A stretch of 6,111 nt of DNA, taken from Bacillota bacterium. Its GTDB lineage: Bacteria > Bacillota > Clostridia > Lachnospirales > Lachnospiraceae. The notes beneath the pieces were generated by a model. It was not told where the DNA came from, made no database searches, and saw only the letters and a program-made list of their open reading frames with translations. The stretch lies in NCBI GenBank assembly GCA_023413555.1, contig JAEZPG010000090.1, forward strand, positions 1 through 6,111. Reading direction: 5' to 3'. The position numbers and the translations under genes were made by a program. Below, in pieces: positions 1 to 6,111 of the stretch. The stretch's first letter is position 1. Each line of letters opens with the position of its first letter.

Positions 1-311
1 TGGATTGTCCATTATTATTAACACAACGGGTTATCTTTGGCAAATGGAAACTATCCATCCTATGGTTCCTTAACAAACAAGAGTCTATGCGGTTTGGCGA
101 GCTAAAAAAGGCTTTTGATGACCCCACTCTCACCCAGAAAATGCTGACACAACATCTCCGTGAACTTGAAAATGATCTCCTCATTGAACGGAGAGTGTAT
201 AACGAGGTTCCTCCTCGAGTGGAATACAGTCTTACGGAAATCGGGAAACGGTTCGGCCCTATTATTAACAGTATGGAAAAATGGGGTATTGAATACAAGG
301 AACTTTTGTGA
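1..311 (+). CDS. HxlR-family winged-helix regulator, 5' end cut by window edge
   Basis: The frame is open from base 3 to the TGA at 309-311, giving 102 visible residues. It begins DCPLLLTQRVIFGKWKLSIL, which resembles the Cys-Pro plus GKWxxxIL entry of the HxlR/DUF24 family. The body follows with MRFGELKK, LTQKMLTQHLRELE (recognition-helix region) and the wing VPPRVEYSLTEIGK, then a C-terminal helix. The ATG at 87 falls inside this conserved domain, so it is not the start; the true start lies upstream of the window, probably only 10-20 residues away since the family is about 105-120 residues. Members are dimeric DNA-binding repressors or activators, and some (YodB, HypR) sense electrophiles or oxidants through an N-terminal Cys like the one here. 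The target cannot be told: the gene converges on the exporter operon rather than heading it, and its promoter is out of view. Confidence 0.9.
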   Translation, partial: DCPLLLTQRVIFGKWKLSILWFLNKQESMRFGELKKAFDDPTLTQKMLTQHLRELENDLLIERRVYNEVPPRVEYSLTEIGKRFGPIINSMEKWGIEYKELL

Positions 312-384
312 CTGTTCTGGTTACAACAAGTTTTTCCTACTGCTCCTATGATAACTATCTCATCTATTAATTCTTAACATAAAC

Positions 385-430
385 ATATGGCCGGTATGGA
401 ACATAATCATCTGTTCTCTACCGACCATAT
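385..430 (-). terminator. Hairpin between convergent genes, probable exporter-operon terminator
   Basis: The 12-base arms atatggccggta (385-396) and taccgaccatat (419-430) form an inverted repeat with one imperfect position. In minus-strand RNA that position is a U-G wobble, so the stem is unbroken; in plus-strand RNA it is a C-A mismatch. A further 5-bp inner stem (GAACA/TGTTC) follows a small internal loop. The hairpin lies 14 nt past the stop of the 617-residue ABC gene. The following minus-strand sequence GTTTATGTTAAG is only moderately U-rich, so termination strength is uncertain. It may also serve the converging HxlR gene. Confidence 0.55.
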
Positions 431-444
431 TTGTCATTTCTGAC

Positions 445-2298
445 TTATGCAGTCTGTTCAAATTGTGAGTTATAAAGGTTAGCGTAGAATCCGTCTTTTG
501 CCATAAGCTCTTCGTGGTTTCCCTGTTCAATGATATCACCATTGTTCATTACCAGAATCATATCAGCATTCTTAATAGTAGAAAGGCGATGGGCTATAAT
601 AAAGCTAGTGCGACCTTCCATCAGGTTATCCATAGCCTTCTGGATTCTTTCCTCCGTACGAGTATCTACAGAGCTAGTTGCCTCATCCAGAATTAGAATC
701 TTGTCATCTGCAAGGATTGCGCGAGCTATTGTTAATAGCTGCTTCTGTCCTTGAGAGACGTTGCTTGCTTCTTCATTTAATTCCATCTGATATCCACCAG
801 GAAGGGTTTTTATAAAATGATGTGCATGGGCAGCCTTCGCTGCTGCGATTACTTCTTCGTCGGTGGCATTCAGTCGACCATAACGGATATTCTCCATAAT
901 ACTTCCTTTAAACAACCAGGTATCCTGTAGTACCATACCAAACATCTTTCTTAATTCACTTCTGTTAAAATCTTTGACATTATGACCATCTACTAGAATG
1001 GCACCATCTGTTACGTCATAGAAACGCATGAGTAACTTAACCATAGTAGTCTTACCAGCTCCAGTAGGGCCAACAATAGCAACTTTCTGACCTTGTTTCA
1101 CATCACAACTAAAGTCATTGATAATAATCCTATCCTCGTTATATCCGAATTTTACATGATCAAAAATCACATTACCTTCAAGACCTTCAATGCTGACAGG
1201 ATTATCTACTGTAACATCCTCTTCCTCTTCTTCTAAGAATTCAAAGACACGCTCTGCCGCTGCAAGAGTTGACTGGAACATGTTACTTACCTGAGCAATC
1301 TGGCTGATTGGCTGGGTAAAGCTCTTAACGTATTGGATAAACGCTTGAATATCTCCTAGCTTTATGGTTCCATTGATCATTAGGACAGCCCCGATGACTG
1401 CAACAGCCACATAGCCTAAGTTACCTACAAAACTCATGATTGGCATCATAGTTCCAGATAAGAACTGTGATTTCCATGCAGAATCATATAAGTCTTTATT
1501 TACCTTATTAAAGTCCTCTAGTACCTTTTCTTCTCCGTTAAATAATTTGACCACATTGTGCCCACCAAAGACTTCCTCTACCTGACCATTTACATGACCA
1601 AGATTCTCCTGTTGAGCTACGAAATGCTTCTGGGAACGTTTCATTATAATTCCCATTAAAAGTATTGAGATAGGAAGAATCAAAATGGTAATAAGGGTAA
1701 GTAATGGGGAGATTGTAAGCATCATGATAGCGATACCAATTAAAGTACAAATAGATGTAACTATCTGGGTTAGAGATTGGTTCAAGCTGGTTCCTAAGGT
1801 ATCCACATCATTGGTAAAACGGGAAAGGACCTCACCATGTGTCATCTTATCAAAATACTTCATTGGAAGTCTGCTGATTTTCTCTGACAATTCTCTTCTC
1901 ATACGGTAACTGATTTTCTGGGTAACACCAGTTACAATCCAACCCTGAATAAAGGAAAAAACCGCACTTGTTACATAAAGACCGATGAGAAGCATGATAA
2001 TCTCTCCGATATAACCAAAATCAATGCCCTCTCCTCCACCTAGTTTACTGGCAAAACCTCTAAATATCTCAGTGGTTGCATTACCTAAAATCTTAGGGCC
2101 AATAACGGTAAATACGGTACTTCCTATAGCAAATAAAAGGACAAATAGGAATCCTATTTTATATGAACCGATATAATTCATCAGTTTCTTCAAAGTACCC
2201 TTTGTATCTTTGGCTTTTTCACTAGGAGCCATTGCACCCATTCCATGACCCATGCCACCACGCTTTTTAGGTTTAAATTCTCTCTGTGTATCACTCAT
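445..2298 (-). CDS. ABC exporter half-transporter, consensus-site ATPase subunit (617 aa)
   Basis: This is a type-I ABC exporter half-transporter with one membrane domain followed by one ATPase domain, which should pair with the product of the gene just upstream. Residues 1-30 are polar and rich in Gly and Met (RGGMGHGMGAM). Hydrophobic segments lie near 48-68, 98-122, 174-194, 197-217, 283-306 and 316-340. The ATPase domain has Walker A GPTGAGKTT (410-418), Q-loop Gln458, signature VSQGQ (514-518), Walker B ILILDE with the catalytic Glu539, and H-loop His570. Its own Walker B and H-loop are intact while its signature departs from LSGGQ, the pattern of the consensus subunit in heterodimers such as TM287/288. 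An in-frame ATG 7 codons earlier exists, but the start at 2298 has AAGGAGGTG 7 nt upstream and is preferred. The start overlaps the upstream stop by 8 nt, suggesting coupled translation. Substrate unknown; multidrug or peptide export is the family expectation. Confidence 0.95.
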   Translation of the reverse strand: MSDTQREFKPKKRGGMGHGMGAMAPSEKAKDTKGTLKKLMNYIGSYKIGFLFVLLFAIGSTVFTVIGPKILGNATTEIFRGFASKLGGGEGIDFGYIGEIIMLLIGLYVTSAVFSFIQGWIVTGVTQKISYRMRRELSEKISRLPMKYFDKMTHGEVLSRFTNDVDTLGTSLNQSLTQIVTSICTLIGIAIMMLTISPLLTLITILILPISILLMGIIMKRSQKHFVAQQENLGHVNGQVEEVFGGHNVVKLFNGEEKVLEDFNKVNKDLYDSAWKSQFLSGTMMPIMSFVGNLGYVAVAVIGAVLMINGTIKLGDIQAFIQYVKSFTQPISQIAQVSNMFQSTLAAAERVFEFLEEEEEDVTVDNPVSIEGLEGNVIFDHVKFGYNEDRIIINDFSCDVKQGQKVAIVGPTGAGKTTMVKLLMRFYDVTDGAILVDGHNVKDFNRSELRKMFGMVLQDTWLFKGSIMENIRYGRLNATDEEVIAAAKAAHAHHFIKTLPGGYQMELNEEASNVSQGQKQLLTIARAILADDKILILDEATSSVDTRTEERIQKAMDNLMEGRTSFIIAHRLSTIKNADMILVMNNGDIIEQGNHEELMAKDGFYANLYNSQFEQTA

Positions 2299-4603
2299 GA
2301 TCAGACACCTCCTTGCCAAGTGCTGAATTCTGTAGGTCTTTTTCTATCTCTGCCTGAGAAAGCTGGGATAAAGCAATTTGACGATATACCTCACAATTCT
2401 CTAATAGTTCTTTATGAGTTCCCTTGCCTGCCATCTTTCCATCATCTAGCACAATAATCTGCTCTGCATGAAGAATTGTACTAACACGCTGAGCTACAAT
2501 TATCACCGTACTGTCTCCTATCTCCTGTTTTAGAGCTTTTCTCAAAGTCACATCTGTCTTGTAATCCAAAGCGGAGAAGCTATCGTCAAAGACATAGATC
2601 TTTGGTTCCTTAGCAATGGCTCTTGCAATAGAAAGACGTTGTTTCTGCCCTCCAGATACATTGGTACCACCTTGAGAAATGGAACTTTCAAAGCCATCCT
2701 CTTTTTCTTCAATAAAATCAGTAGCCTGAGCAATTCTTGCTGCCTTCTCCATTAACTCCTTAGATGCTTCTTGATTTCCATAGCGTAGATTGCTGTCAAT
2801 GGTACCAGAGAATAGTACACCCTTTTGAGGGACAAAGCCAATCAATTCACGAAGATCATGCTGGGACATATCACGAATGTCCATACCATCTATAGTGATA
2901 GAGCCCTCTGTTACATCATATAATCTTGGAATTAAATGGACTAAAGTAGATTTACCACAACCAGTACTTCCTATAATTGCTGTAGTTTTTCCAGGCTCTG
3001 CAGTAAAATCTATGTCCTGTAGCGCATCTTCATCAGCATTAGGATACGCAAAATTCACATGGTTGAATCTTAGAACACCTTTCACATTCTCTATTTTCTT
3101 AGGTTCCTTAGTATCTGTAATGATGTTTTTCACAGTGAGAACCTCATCGATTCTTTTTATAGCAACAATCGCTCTAGGTAAGAAGATCGAAATCATGGTC
3201 ATCATTAAGAAAGACATAACAATCATAATCGCATATTGCATAAAAGCAAAGATATCTCCAGTTTGTATTATTCCGGAATCTACCCCCTTTGCACCAAACC
3301 AGGTAATCAAAAGGGTAACCATATACATAACAAGTGACATCAATGGGAACATAAAGGTCATAGTCCTACTGGTAAATAAAGTATTTCTAGTTAAATCACT
3401 ATTTGCCCCATCAAATCGTTTCTCTTCATGACGTTCTGCGGAAAAAGCTCGAATTACAGGTAAACCCGTAAGAATCTCTCTGGTTACCAGATTCAATCGA
3501 TCCACCAATTTCTGCATGATATTAAATTTTGGCATCGCTACAATTAACAAAATAGCTACAATTGTCAATACAATTGCTACTGCTAATGCAATGATCCAGG
3601 ACATCTGAGTATCCGTATTAATAACTTTAATCACACCCCCAATGCCGAGGATTGGTGCATATAATACCATTCTAAGTAAAAGCACGGTTAACATCTGTAC
3701 CTGTTGAATATCATTAGTACATCGGGTAATTAATGAAGCTGTTGAGAATCTGTCTGTCTCCTGATTGGAAAAGCTAACCACCTTACTAAACATCTGCCCT
3801 CGCAAATTGAAACTTAATCCTGATCCTACCCGAGAAGCTATTAAGGTAACTGCTAGGGCAATTGCCATGGCAAGTAAAGATACTCCAATCATTTTTAATG
3901 CTGCAATAATCAGATAATTCATCTGTATTCCATCCACATCAATTCCAGCTCGCTCATAAATACCTTCTTCGTATTTAATTGCCATAGTATCCAGGCTATC
4001 CTCCATTTTAGATACTACATCTGTCACCTGGGAAGTTGCCTGAATTTTCGCTTCCTTCGGTAGCATTGCCAGAATCTCAAAGAAATTAAGCTCTTTTATG
4101 GCTGCCTGATTTTCTTTTGGTATCTGCTGTAACAAATATGTTTTTGACATATCGGCCATGGTAAATTCATTACCCTCTTTATCCTTCTGCGTACTGGTAT
4201 AAAAATAGATGGTTGCTAATGGCCTTCGTAATGTCTGTCCCAACTTCTCCATATCCGAATTATTTTTACGGATATAGATAGAACCTTCTTTGATTCCTTT
4301 GTAATCCTTTGCAATCTCCTCTAGTTCCTGATTGCTTAAAGTAGAGGTATCTTTAAACTCATAGTTACTTAACACATACTCTTGATCCTTCTCATCAAGA
4401 AATAGCAATATCTGATTCATATCCTTCTCCGTCACTGCTTCTGGAGATAGTTCTGTAATTCCTTTTTGAGCAATTCCAACATTGATAATATCTGAGGTAT
4501 AAGCTGGTAGTGATAAGTCACACCATGCTTGAATGACCAGCAGAACAATAATGCCCATCATTGCTAAATTAAATGGTTTTAAATGTTTTAAATATTTACC
4601 CAT
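2291..4603 (-). CDS. ABC exporter half-transporter with large extracytoplasmic insert and degenerate ATPase site (770 aa)
   Basis: This is the partner half-transporter of the downstream 617-residue subunit. TM1 is near residues 12-33. A long hydrophilic stretch (about 40-228) follows, then hydrophobic segments near 230-255, 303-325, 334-357, 415-437 and 452-474. The ATPase domain has Walker A GSTGCGKST (545-553), Q-loop Gln593, signature VSGGQ (649-653) and Walker B IYVFDD. Asp674 stands where the catalytic Glu is expected, and Gln705 (IIVAQRVST) replaces the H-loop His. These two changes mark the degenerate-site subunit of heterodimeric exporters. Usual half-transporters are about 570-620 residues; the excess is the TM1-TM2 insert, which should lie outside the membrane. 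The start is supported by AGGAGG 5 nt upstream. The gene begins 26 nt after the MarR gene and overlaps the next gene by 8 nt (ATGAGTGA), so the three form one operon. Substrate not deducible. Confidence 0.95.
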   Translation of the reverse strand: MGKYLKHLKPFNLAMMGIIVLLVIQAWCDLSLPAYTSDIINVGIAQKGITELSPEAVTEKDMNQILLFLDEKDQEYVLSNYEFKDTSTLSNQELEEIAKDYKGIKEGSIYIRKNNSDMEKLGQTLRRPLATIYFYTSTQKDKEGNEFTMADMSKTYLLQQIPKENQAAIKELNFFEILAMLPKEAKIQATSQVTDVVSKMEDSLDTMAIKYEEGIYERAGIDVDGIQMNYLIIAALKMIGVSLLAMAIALAVTLIASRVGSGLSFNLRGQMFSKVVSFSNQETDRFSTASLITRCTNDIQQVQMLTVLLLRMVLYAPILGIGGVIKVINTDTQMSWIIALAVAIVLTIVAILLIVAMPKFNIMQKLVDRLNLVTREILTGLPVIRAFSAERHEEKRFDGANSDLTRNTLFTSRTMTFMFPLMSLVMYMVTLLITWFGAKGVDSGIIQTGDIFAFMQYAIMIVMSFLMMTMISIFLPRAIVAIKRIDEVLTVKNIITDTKEPKKIENVKGVLRFNHVNFAYPNADEDALQDIDFTAEPGKTTAIIGSTGCGKSTLVHLIPRLYDVTEGSITIDGMDIRDMSQHDLRELIGFVPQKGVLFSGTIDSNLRYGNQEASKELMEKAARIAQATDFIEEKEDGFESSISQGGTNVSGGQKQRLSIARAIAKEPKIYVFDDSFSALDYKTDVTLRKALKQEIGDSTVIIVAQRVSTILHAEQIIVLDDGKMAGKGTHKELLENCEVYRQIALSQLSQAEIEKDLQNSALGKEVSDHE
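2306..2314 (-). promoter_or_regulatory. Ribosome binding site that fixes the start of the 617-aa ABC subunit
   Basis: AAGGAGGTG on the minus strand lies 7 nt before the ATG at 2298-2296, inside the last codons of the upstream ABC gene. This near-perfect anti-16S match favours the MSDTQREF start over the in-frame ATG at 2319, which would place the site inside the coding region. Confidence 0.85.
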
Positions 4604-4629
4604 GTTCTCCTCCTAACTGTCTTTCTAAT

Positions 4630-5130
4630 CTAGTCTGTGTTATTATTCTCGTCTCTGTTACATTGGTTACAGGATAAATCTGCTACTACCTCATAGAGCC
4701 GGTCCATCAACCGTAGCAGTTCTTCTGTATCCTCCGGTCCAAGCTCTAGCAGGATTTGATTCATATAGTTATTTATATGTCCTGTCATTTCCTCATTAAT
4801 TCTCTTCCCTTTCTCTGTTAACCTGACAAATACTGTCCTTCTATCGGTTTTTGAAGGAATACGGATGATACAATTCTTCTCTTCTAATGTCCTTAGAATT
4901 CGTGAAGTGGCTGGCTTAGAATGCAGCATTAATTTACTTAGTTTTGAAATAGGAACACCAGGTAACTTAACCTGTGATCTTTCCTGTTTCTCTAATTCTC
5001 CATGAATAATACCTAGCATTTTATACTCACTTTGGGGACACTCTGTCACATCTATCACCTGATGATGTATTAGTTTATTGAACCGATACAATTTTTCCAT
5101 AAATAGCTGGGTTTCCCTTGACTGTATCAT
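4630..5130 (-). CDS. MarR-family transcriptional regulator, first gene of the exporter operon
   Basis: The 166-residue product has the MarR layout: N-terminal dimerisation helices (about 5-45), a winged helix-turn-helix (ISKLSKLMLHSKPATSRILR, 61-80), a wing with the family signature DRRTVFVRLTEKGK (96-109), and C-terminal dimer helices (115-152). Length is slightly above the usual 140-150 residues, partly from an Asn-rich tail. The start at 5130 has GGAGG 5 nt upstream. It leads the two ABC genes and is transcribed from the promoter at 5238-5265, with two palindromes just after the -10 box. The expected role is therefore a dimeric repressor of its own operon that releases DNA on binding a ligand, probably an exporter substrate; that is inference from the arrangement. 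Cys residues sit at 31, 87, 154 and 157, the last two as a CxxC near the C-terminus, so redox or metal sensing is a less likely alternative. Confidence 0.93.
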   Translation of the reverse strand: MIQSRETQLFMEKLYRFNKLIHHQVIDVTECPQSEYKMLGIIHGELEKQERSQVKLPGVPISKLSKLMLHSKPATSRILRTLEEKNCIIRIPSKTDRRTVFVRLTEKGKRINEEMTGHINNYMNQILLELGPEDTEELLRLMDRLYEVVADLSCNQCNRDENNNTD

Positions 5131-5199
5131 GTTTTCCTCCCTTCCTTTTGCGTATAAACGATTCCTTTCTTTTTGATATTACACTCTATTACATTTTAT

Positions 5200-5228
5200 T
5201 TAACAGTGTTAACTTTTAACTTAGTTAA
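5200..5228. promoter_or_regulatory. Tandem palindromic operator, probable MarR binding sites
   Basis: Two perfect 13-bp palindromes lie side by side: TTAACAGTGTTAA (5200-5212) and TTAACTTAGTTAA (5216-5228). They share the form TTAACnnnGTTAA, and their centres are 16 bp apart. They occupy roughly +3 to +31 relative to the inferred start of the marR operon transcript, where a bound dimer would block initiation or escape. MarR dimers typically bind such AT-rich palindromes. Assignment to the adjacent MarR protein is inference from position and symmetry. Confidence 0.75.
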
Positions 5229-5237
5229 CAATATTTT

Positions 5238-5265
5238 ATTATATTCTTTCCTTCTTTAATGTCAA
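5238..5265 (-). promoter_or_regulatory. Sigma-A-type promoter of the marR-ABC-ABC operon
   Basis: On the minus strand there is a perfect -35 TTGACA (5265-5260), a 16-nt spacer and a perfect -10 TATAAT (5243-5238). The start is predicted near 5231, leaving a leader of about 100 nt before the MarR ATG. Such a strong promoter fits a system held off by a repressor bound at the palindromes immediately downstream. Confidence 0.85.
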
Positions 5266-5333
5266 CTACTAATCTTATTGTTTATTATTTTTTTATGATT
5301 CATACATTATCATTTTATAGTTTGCTACTTGTC

Positions 5334-5361
5334 TTGTTCTACAAAAATAATATGATATAAT
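5334..5361 (+). promoter_or_regulatory. Probable luxS promoter
   Basis: A perfect -10 TATAAT (5356-5361) is preceded at 16 nt by a weak -35, TTGTTC (5334-5339). The predicted start is near 5368, about 33 nt before the luxS ATG. No further operator-like symmetry stands out in 5266-5333, which is simply very AT-rich. Confidence 0.65.
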
Positions 5362-5400
5362 AAGTAATATCTTAGAGTAAACAGAGAAAGGATAATTACT

Positions 5401-5880
5401 ATGAAGCAAATTACAAGCTTTACTATAGACCATATGCACTTACTGCCGGGGATTTATGTTTCCAGAAAGGATAAAGTAGGGGAACATACCATTACTACTT
5501 TTGATTTGCGCATGACAAGACCAAATTATGAACCTGTTATGAATACAGCAGAGATGCATGCCATTGAACATCTGGCCGCTACCTTTCTCCGTAATCATAT
5601 GGATTTTGGCAACAAGATTATTTATTTTGGGCCTATGGGATGCCGGACAGGTTTTTACCTACTTTTGGCAGGAGATTATGAATCTAAGGAGATTGTATCT
5701 CTTATGGTAGAGTTATTTGAATTTATCAGAGATTTTCACGATGAAGTGCCTGGCGCCTCTAAAGAAGGCTGTGGAAATTATTTGGATATGAACCTGCCAA
5801 TGGCAAACTATCTGGCAAAGAAATATTTGGACAATGTGTTATACAATATTACAGAAGACCATCTGGTTTATCCAGAATGA
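5401..5880 (+). CDS. luxS: S-ribosylhomocysteine lyase LuxS
   Basis: LuxS cleaves S-ribosylhomocysteine to homocysteine and 4,5-dihydroxy-2,3-pentanedione, the precursor of the AI-2 signal, in the cytoplasmic activated-methyl cycle. The 159-residue product has normal family length. It carries the metal-binding HAIEH motif (His53, catalytic-type Glu56, His57), the MGCRTGFY motif with active-site Cys81, and Cys124 in EGCGNY as third metal ligand, so every key residue is present. Other family blocks seen are FTIDHMHLLPGIYVSRKD, TTFDLRMTRPN and FLRNHM. The start ATG at 5401 has AAAGGA 8 nt upstream. It is a single-gene unit with its own promoter and a terminator right after the stop. No pfs (mtnN), metE/metH or other methyl-cycle gene is beside it in this window. 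It is divergent from the MarR operon across 270 bp, with no evidence of a functional link. Confidence 0.97.
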   Translation: MKQITSFTIDHMHLLPGIYVSRKDKVGEHTITTFDLRMTRPNYEPVMNTAEMHAIEHLAATFLRNHMDFGNKIIYFGPMGCRTGFYLLLAGDYESKEIVSLMVELFEFIRDFHDEVPGASKEGCGNYLDMNLPMANYLAKKYLDNVLYNITEDHLVYPE

Positions 5881-5887
5881 AAATAAC

Positions 5888-5927
5888 GGCAGTCTCGACA
5901 ATATAGTCAAGACTGCCACCTTTTTTT
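5888..5927 (+). terminator. Intrinsic terminator of luxS, possibly bidirectional
   Basis: Arms ggcagtctcgac (5888-5899) and gtcaagactgcc (5906-5917) form a stem of 12 positions with one imperfect pair and a 6-nt loop, followed after three bases by seven T (5921-5927). It begins 8 nt after the luxS stop. The imperfect pair is C-A in plus RNA but a U-G wobble in minus RNA, and GTTATTTTC follows the stem on that strand. It may therefore also stop the converging gene from the right. Confidence 0.9.
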
Positions 5928-5939
5928 GAATATCTAATA

Positions 5940-6111
5940 TCAAGTTTTGTTTTTTGCAACCACCATACGTGAATTATGGATTTGAGGCAAGATTTTATCA
6001 CCTACTTTAGTAATAATTGATACATATATGATATCAATGATTACTAATTGTATGATCCTTGACGTCATTGCATCTGAGCGAAACTTAGTTTCAAGTGAAG
6101 AACTGCAAATT
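5940..6111 (-). CDS. C-terminal end of a probable RpiR/MurR-family regulator (SIS domain), cut by window edge
   Basis: A minus-strand frame is open from the right edge (first complete codon at 6110) to TGA at 5942-5940, giving 56 residues with no start in view. The stretch SSLETKFRSDAMTSRI followed by QLVIIDIIYV matches my recollection of the last part of the SIS domain in RpiR-type regulators, where a serine-rich loop is followed by an (F)RSxAMxSRIxQLxxID pattern. The tail HNSRMVVAKNK is also typical of their C-termini. Such proteins have an N-terminal HTH and a C-terminal sugar-phosphate-binding SIS domain, and they control carbohydrate or cell-wall sugar genes. The HTH half lies outside the window, so the regulated pathway cannot be named. 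It converges on luxS with 59 nt between the stops. Confidence 0.72.
   Translation of the reverse strand, partial: ICSSSLETKFRSDAMTSRIIQLVIIDIIYVSIITKVGDKILPQIHNSRMVVAKNKT

Noticed and set aside
87..311. Separate 74-residue protein starting at the ATG at 87
   Set aside because: The same frame stays open to the left edge and encodes conserved HxlR residues, so this is an internal Met.
2299..2319. Seven-codon N-terminal extension of the 617-residue ABC subunit (start at 2319)
   Set aside because: The strong AAGGAGGTG site at 2314-2306 would lie inside the extended coding region, while it is ideally placed for the ATG at 2298.
2877..3431. 184-codon open frame on the plus strand inside the larger ABC gene
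   Set aside because: It lies fully antisense to a strongly supported ABC gene with intact motifs, and the translation resembles no family I know. I see no convincing ribosome binding site. It is a shadow frame.
5131..5231. Riboswitch or attenuator in the roughly 100-nt marR leader
   Set aside because: Apart from the operator palindromes there is no recognisable stem arrangement, aptamer core or terminator hairpin before the MarR ribosome binding site.
5287..5295. T-run at 5288-5294 as a terminator
   Set aside because: No GC-containing stem precedes it on the plus strand or its complement; it is part of an AT-rich intergenic region.
5266..5400. SAM-related riboswitch in front of luxS
   Set aside because: The predicted leader is only about 33 nt, and no conserved riboswitch elements are seen.

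Overview
The window looks like a stretch of chromosome from a low-GC Gram-positive anaerobe, most likely Clostridia and possibly Lachnospiraceae. This rests on AT-rich DNA, strong AGGAGG-type ribosome binding sites, near-consensus sigma-A promoters, a MarR–ABC–ABC exporter operon, and a LuxS of the IDHxxLLPGIYVSRKD type. The taxonomic placement is inference. There is no sign of phage, insertion sequence, CRISPR, rRNA or tRNA.

Left edge (1-444): the 3' part of an HxlR-family regulator reads rightward. It converges on the leftward exporter operon, and the short gap between them holds a hairpin that suits termination of the exporter operon.

Centre (445-5270, minus strand): a compact three-gene operon. 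Transcription should start near 5231 from a promoter with perfect -35 and -10 hexamers. The first gene is a MarR-type repressor, followed after 26 nt by a 770-residue ABC exporter half-transporter. Its stop codon overlaps the start of a second, 617-residue half-transporter by 8 nt. The two subunits have complementary defects in their ATPase motifs, as in asymmetric heterodimeric exporters. The larger one also carries a hydrophilic insert of about 190 residues between TM1 and TM2 that should face outward. Just downstream of the -10 box lie two perfect 13-bp palindromes, TTAACAGTGTTAA and TTAACTTAGTTAA. They are the obvious candidate operators for autorepression by the MarR protein.

Right part (5334-6111): luxS (S-ribosylhomocysteine lyase, source of the AI-2 precursor) is transcribed divergently from its own promoter as a single gene and ends at a strong intrinsic terminator. 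Beyond it, converging from the right edge, is the C-terminal end of a gene resembling RpiR/MurR-family sugar-phosphate regulators (SIS domain).

Overall the window holds a self-regulated, probably drug-responsive heterodimeric exporter module beside an unrelated housekeeping/quorum gene. The least ordinary parts are the large extracytoplasmic insert, the tandem operator and the clean split of ATPase-site degeneracy between the subunits. I see no clearly novel system.
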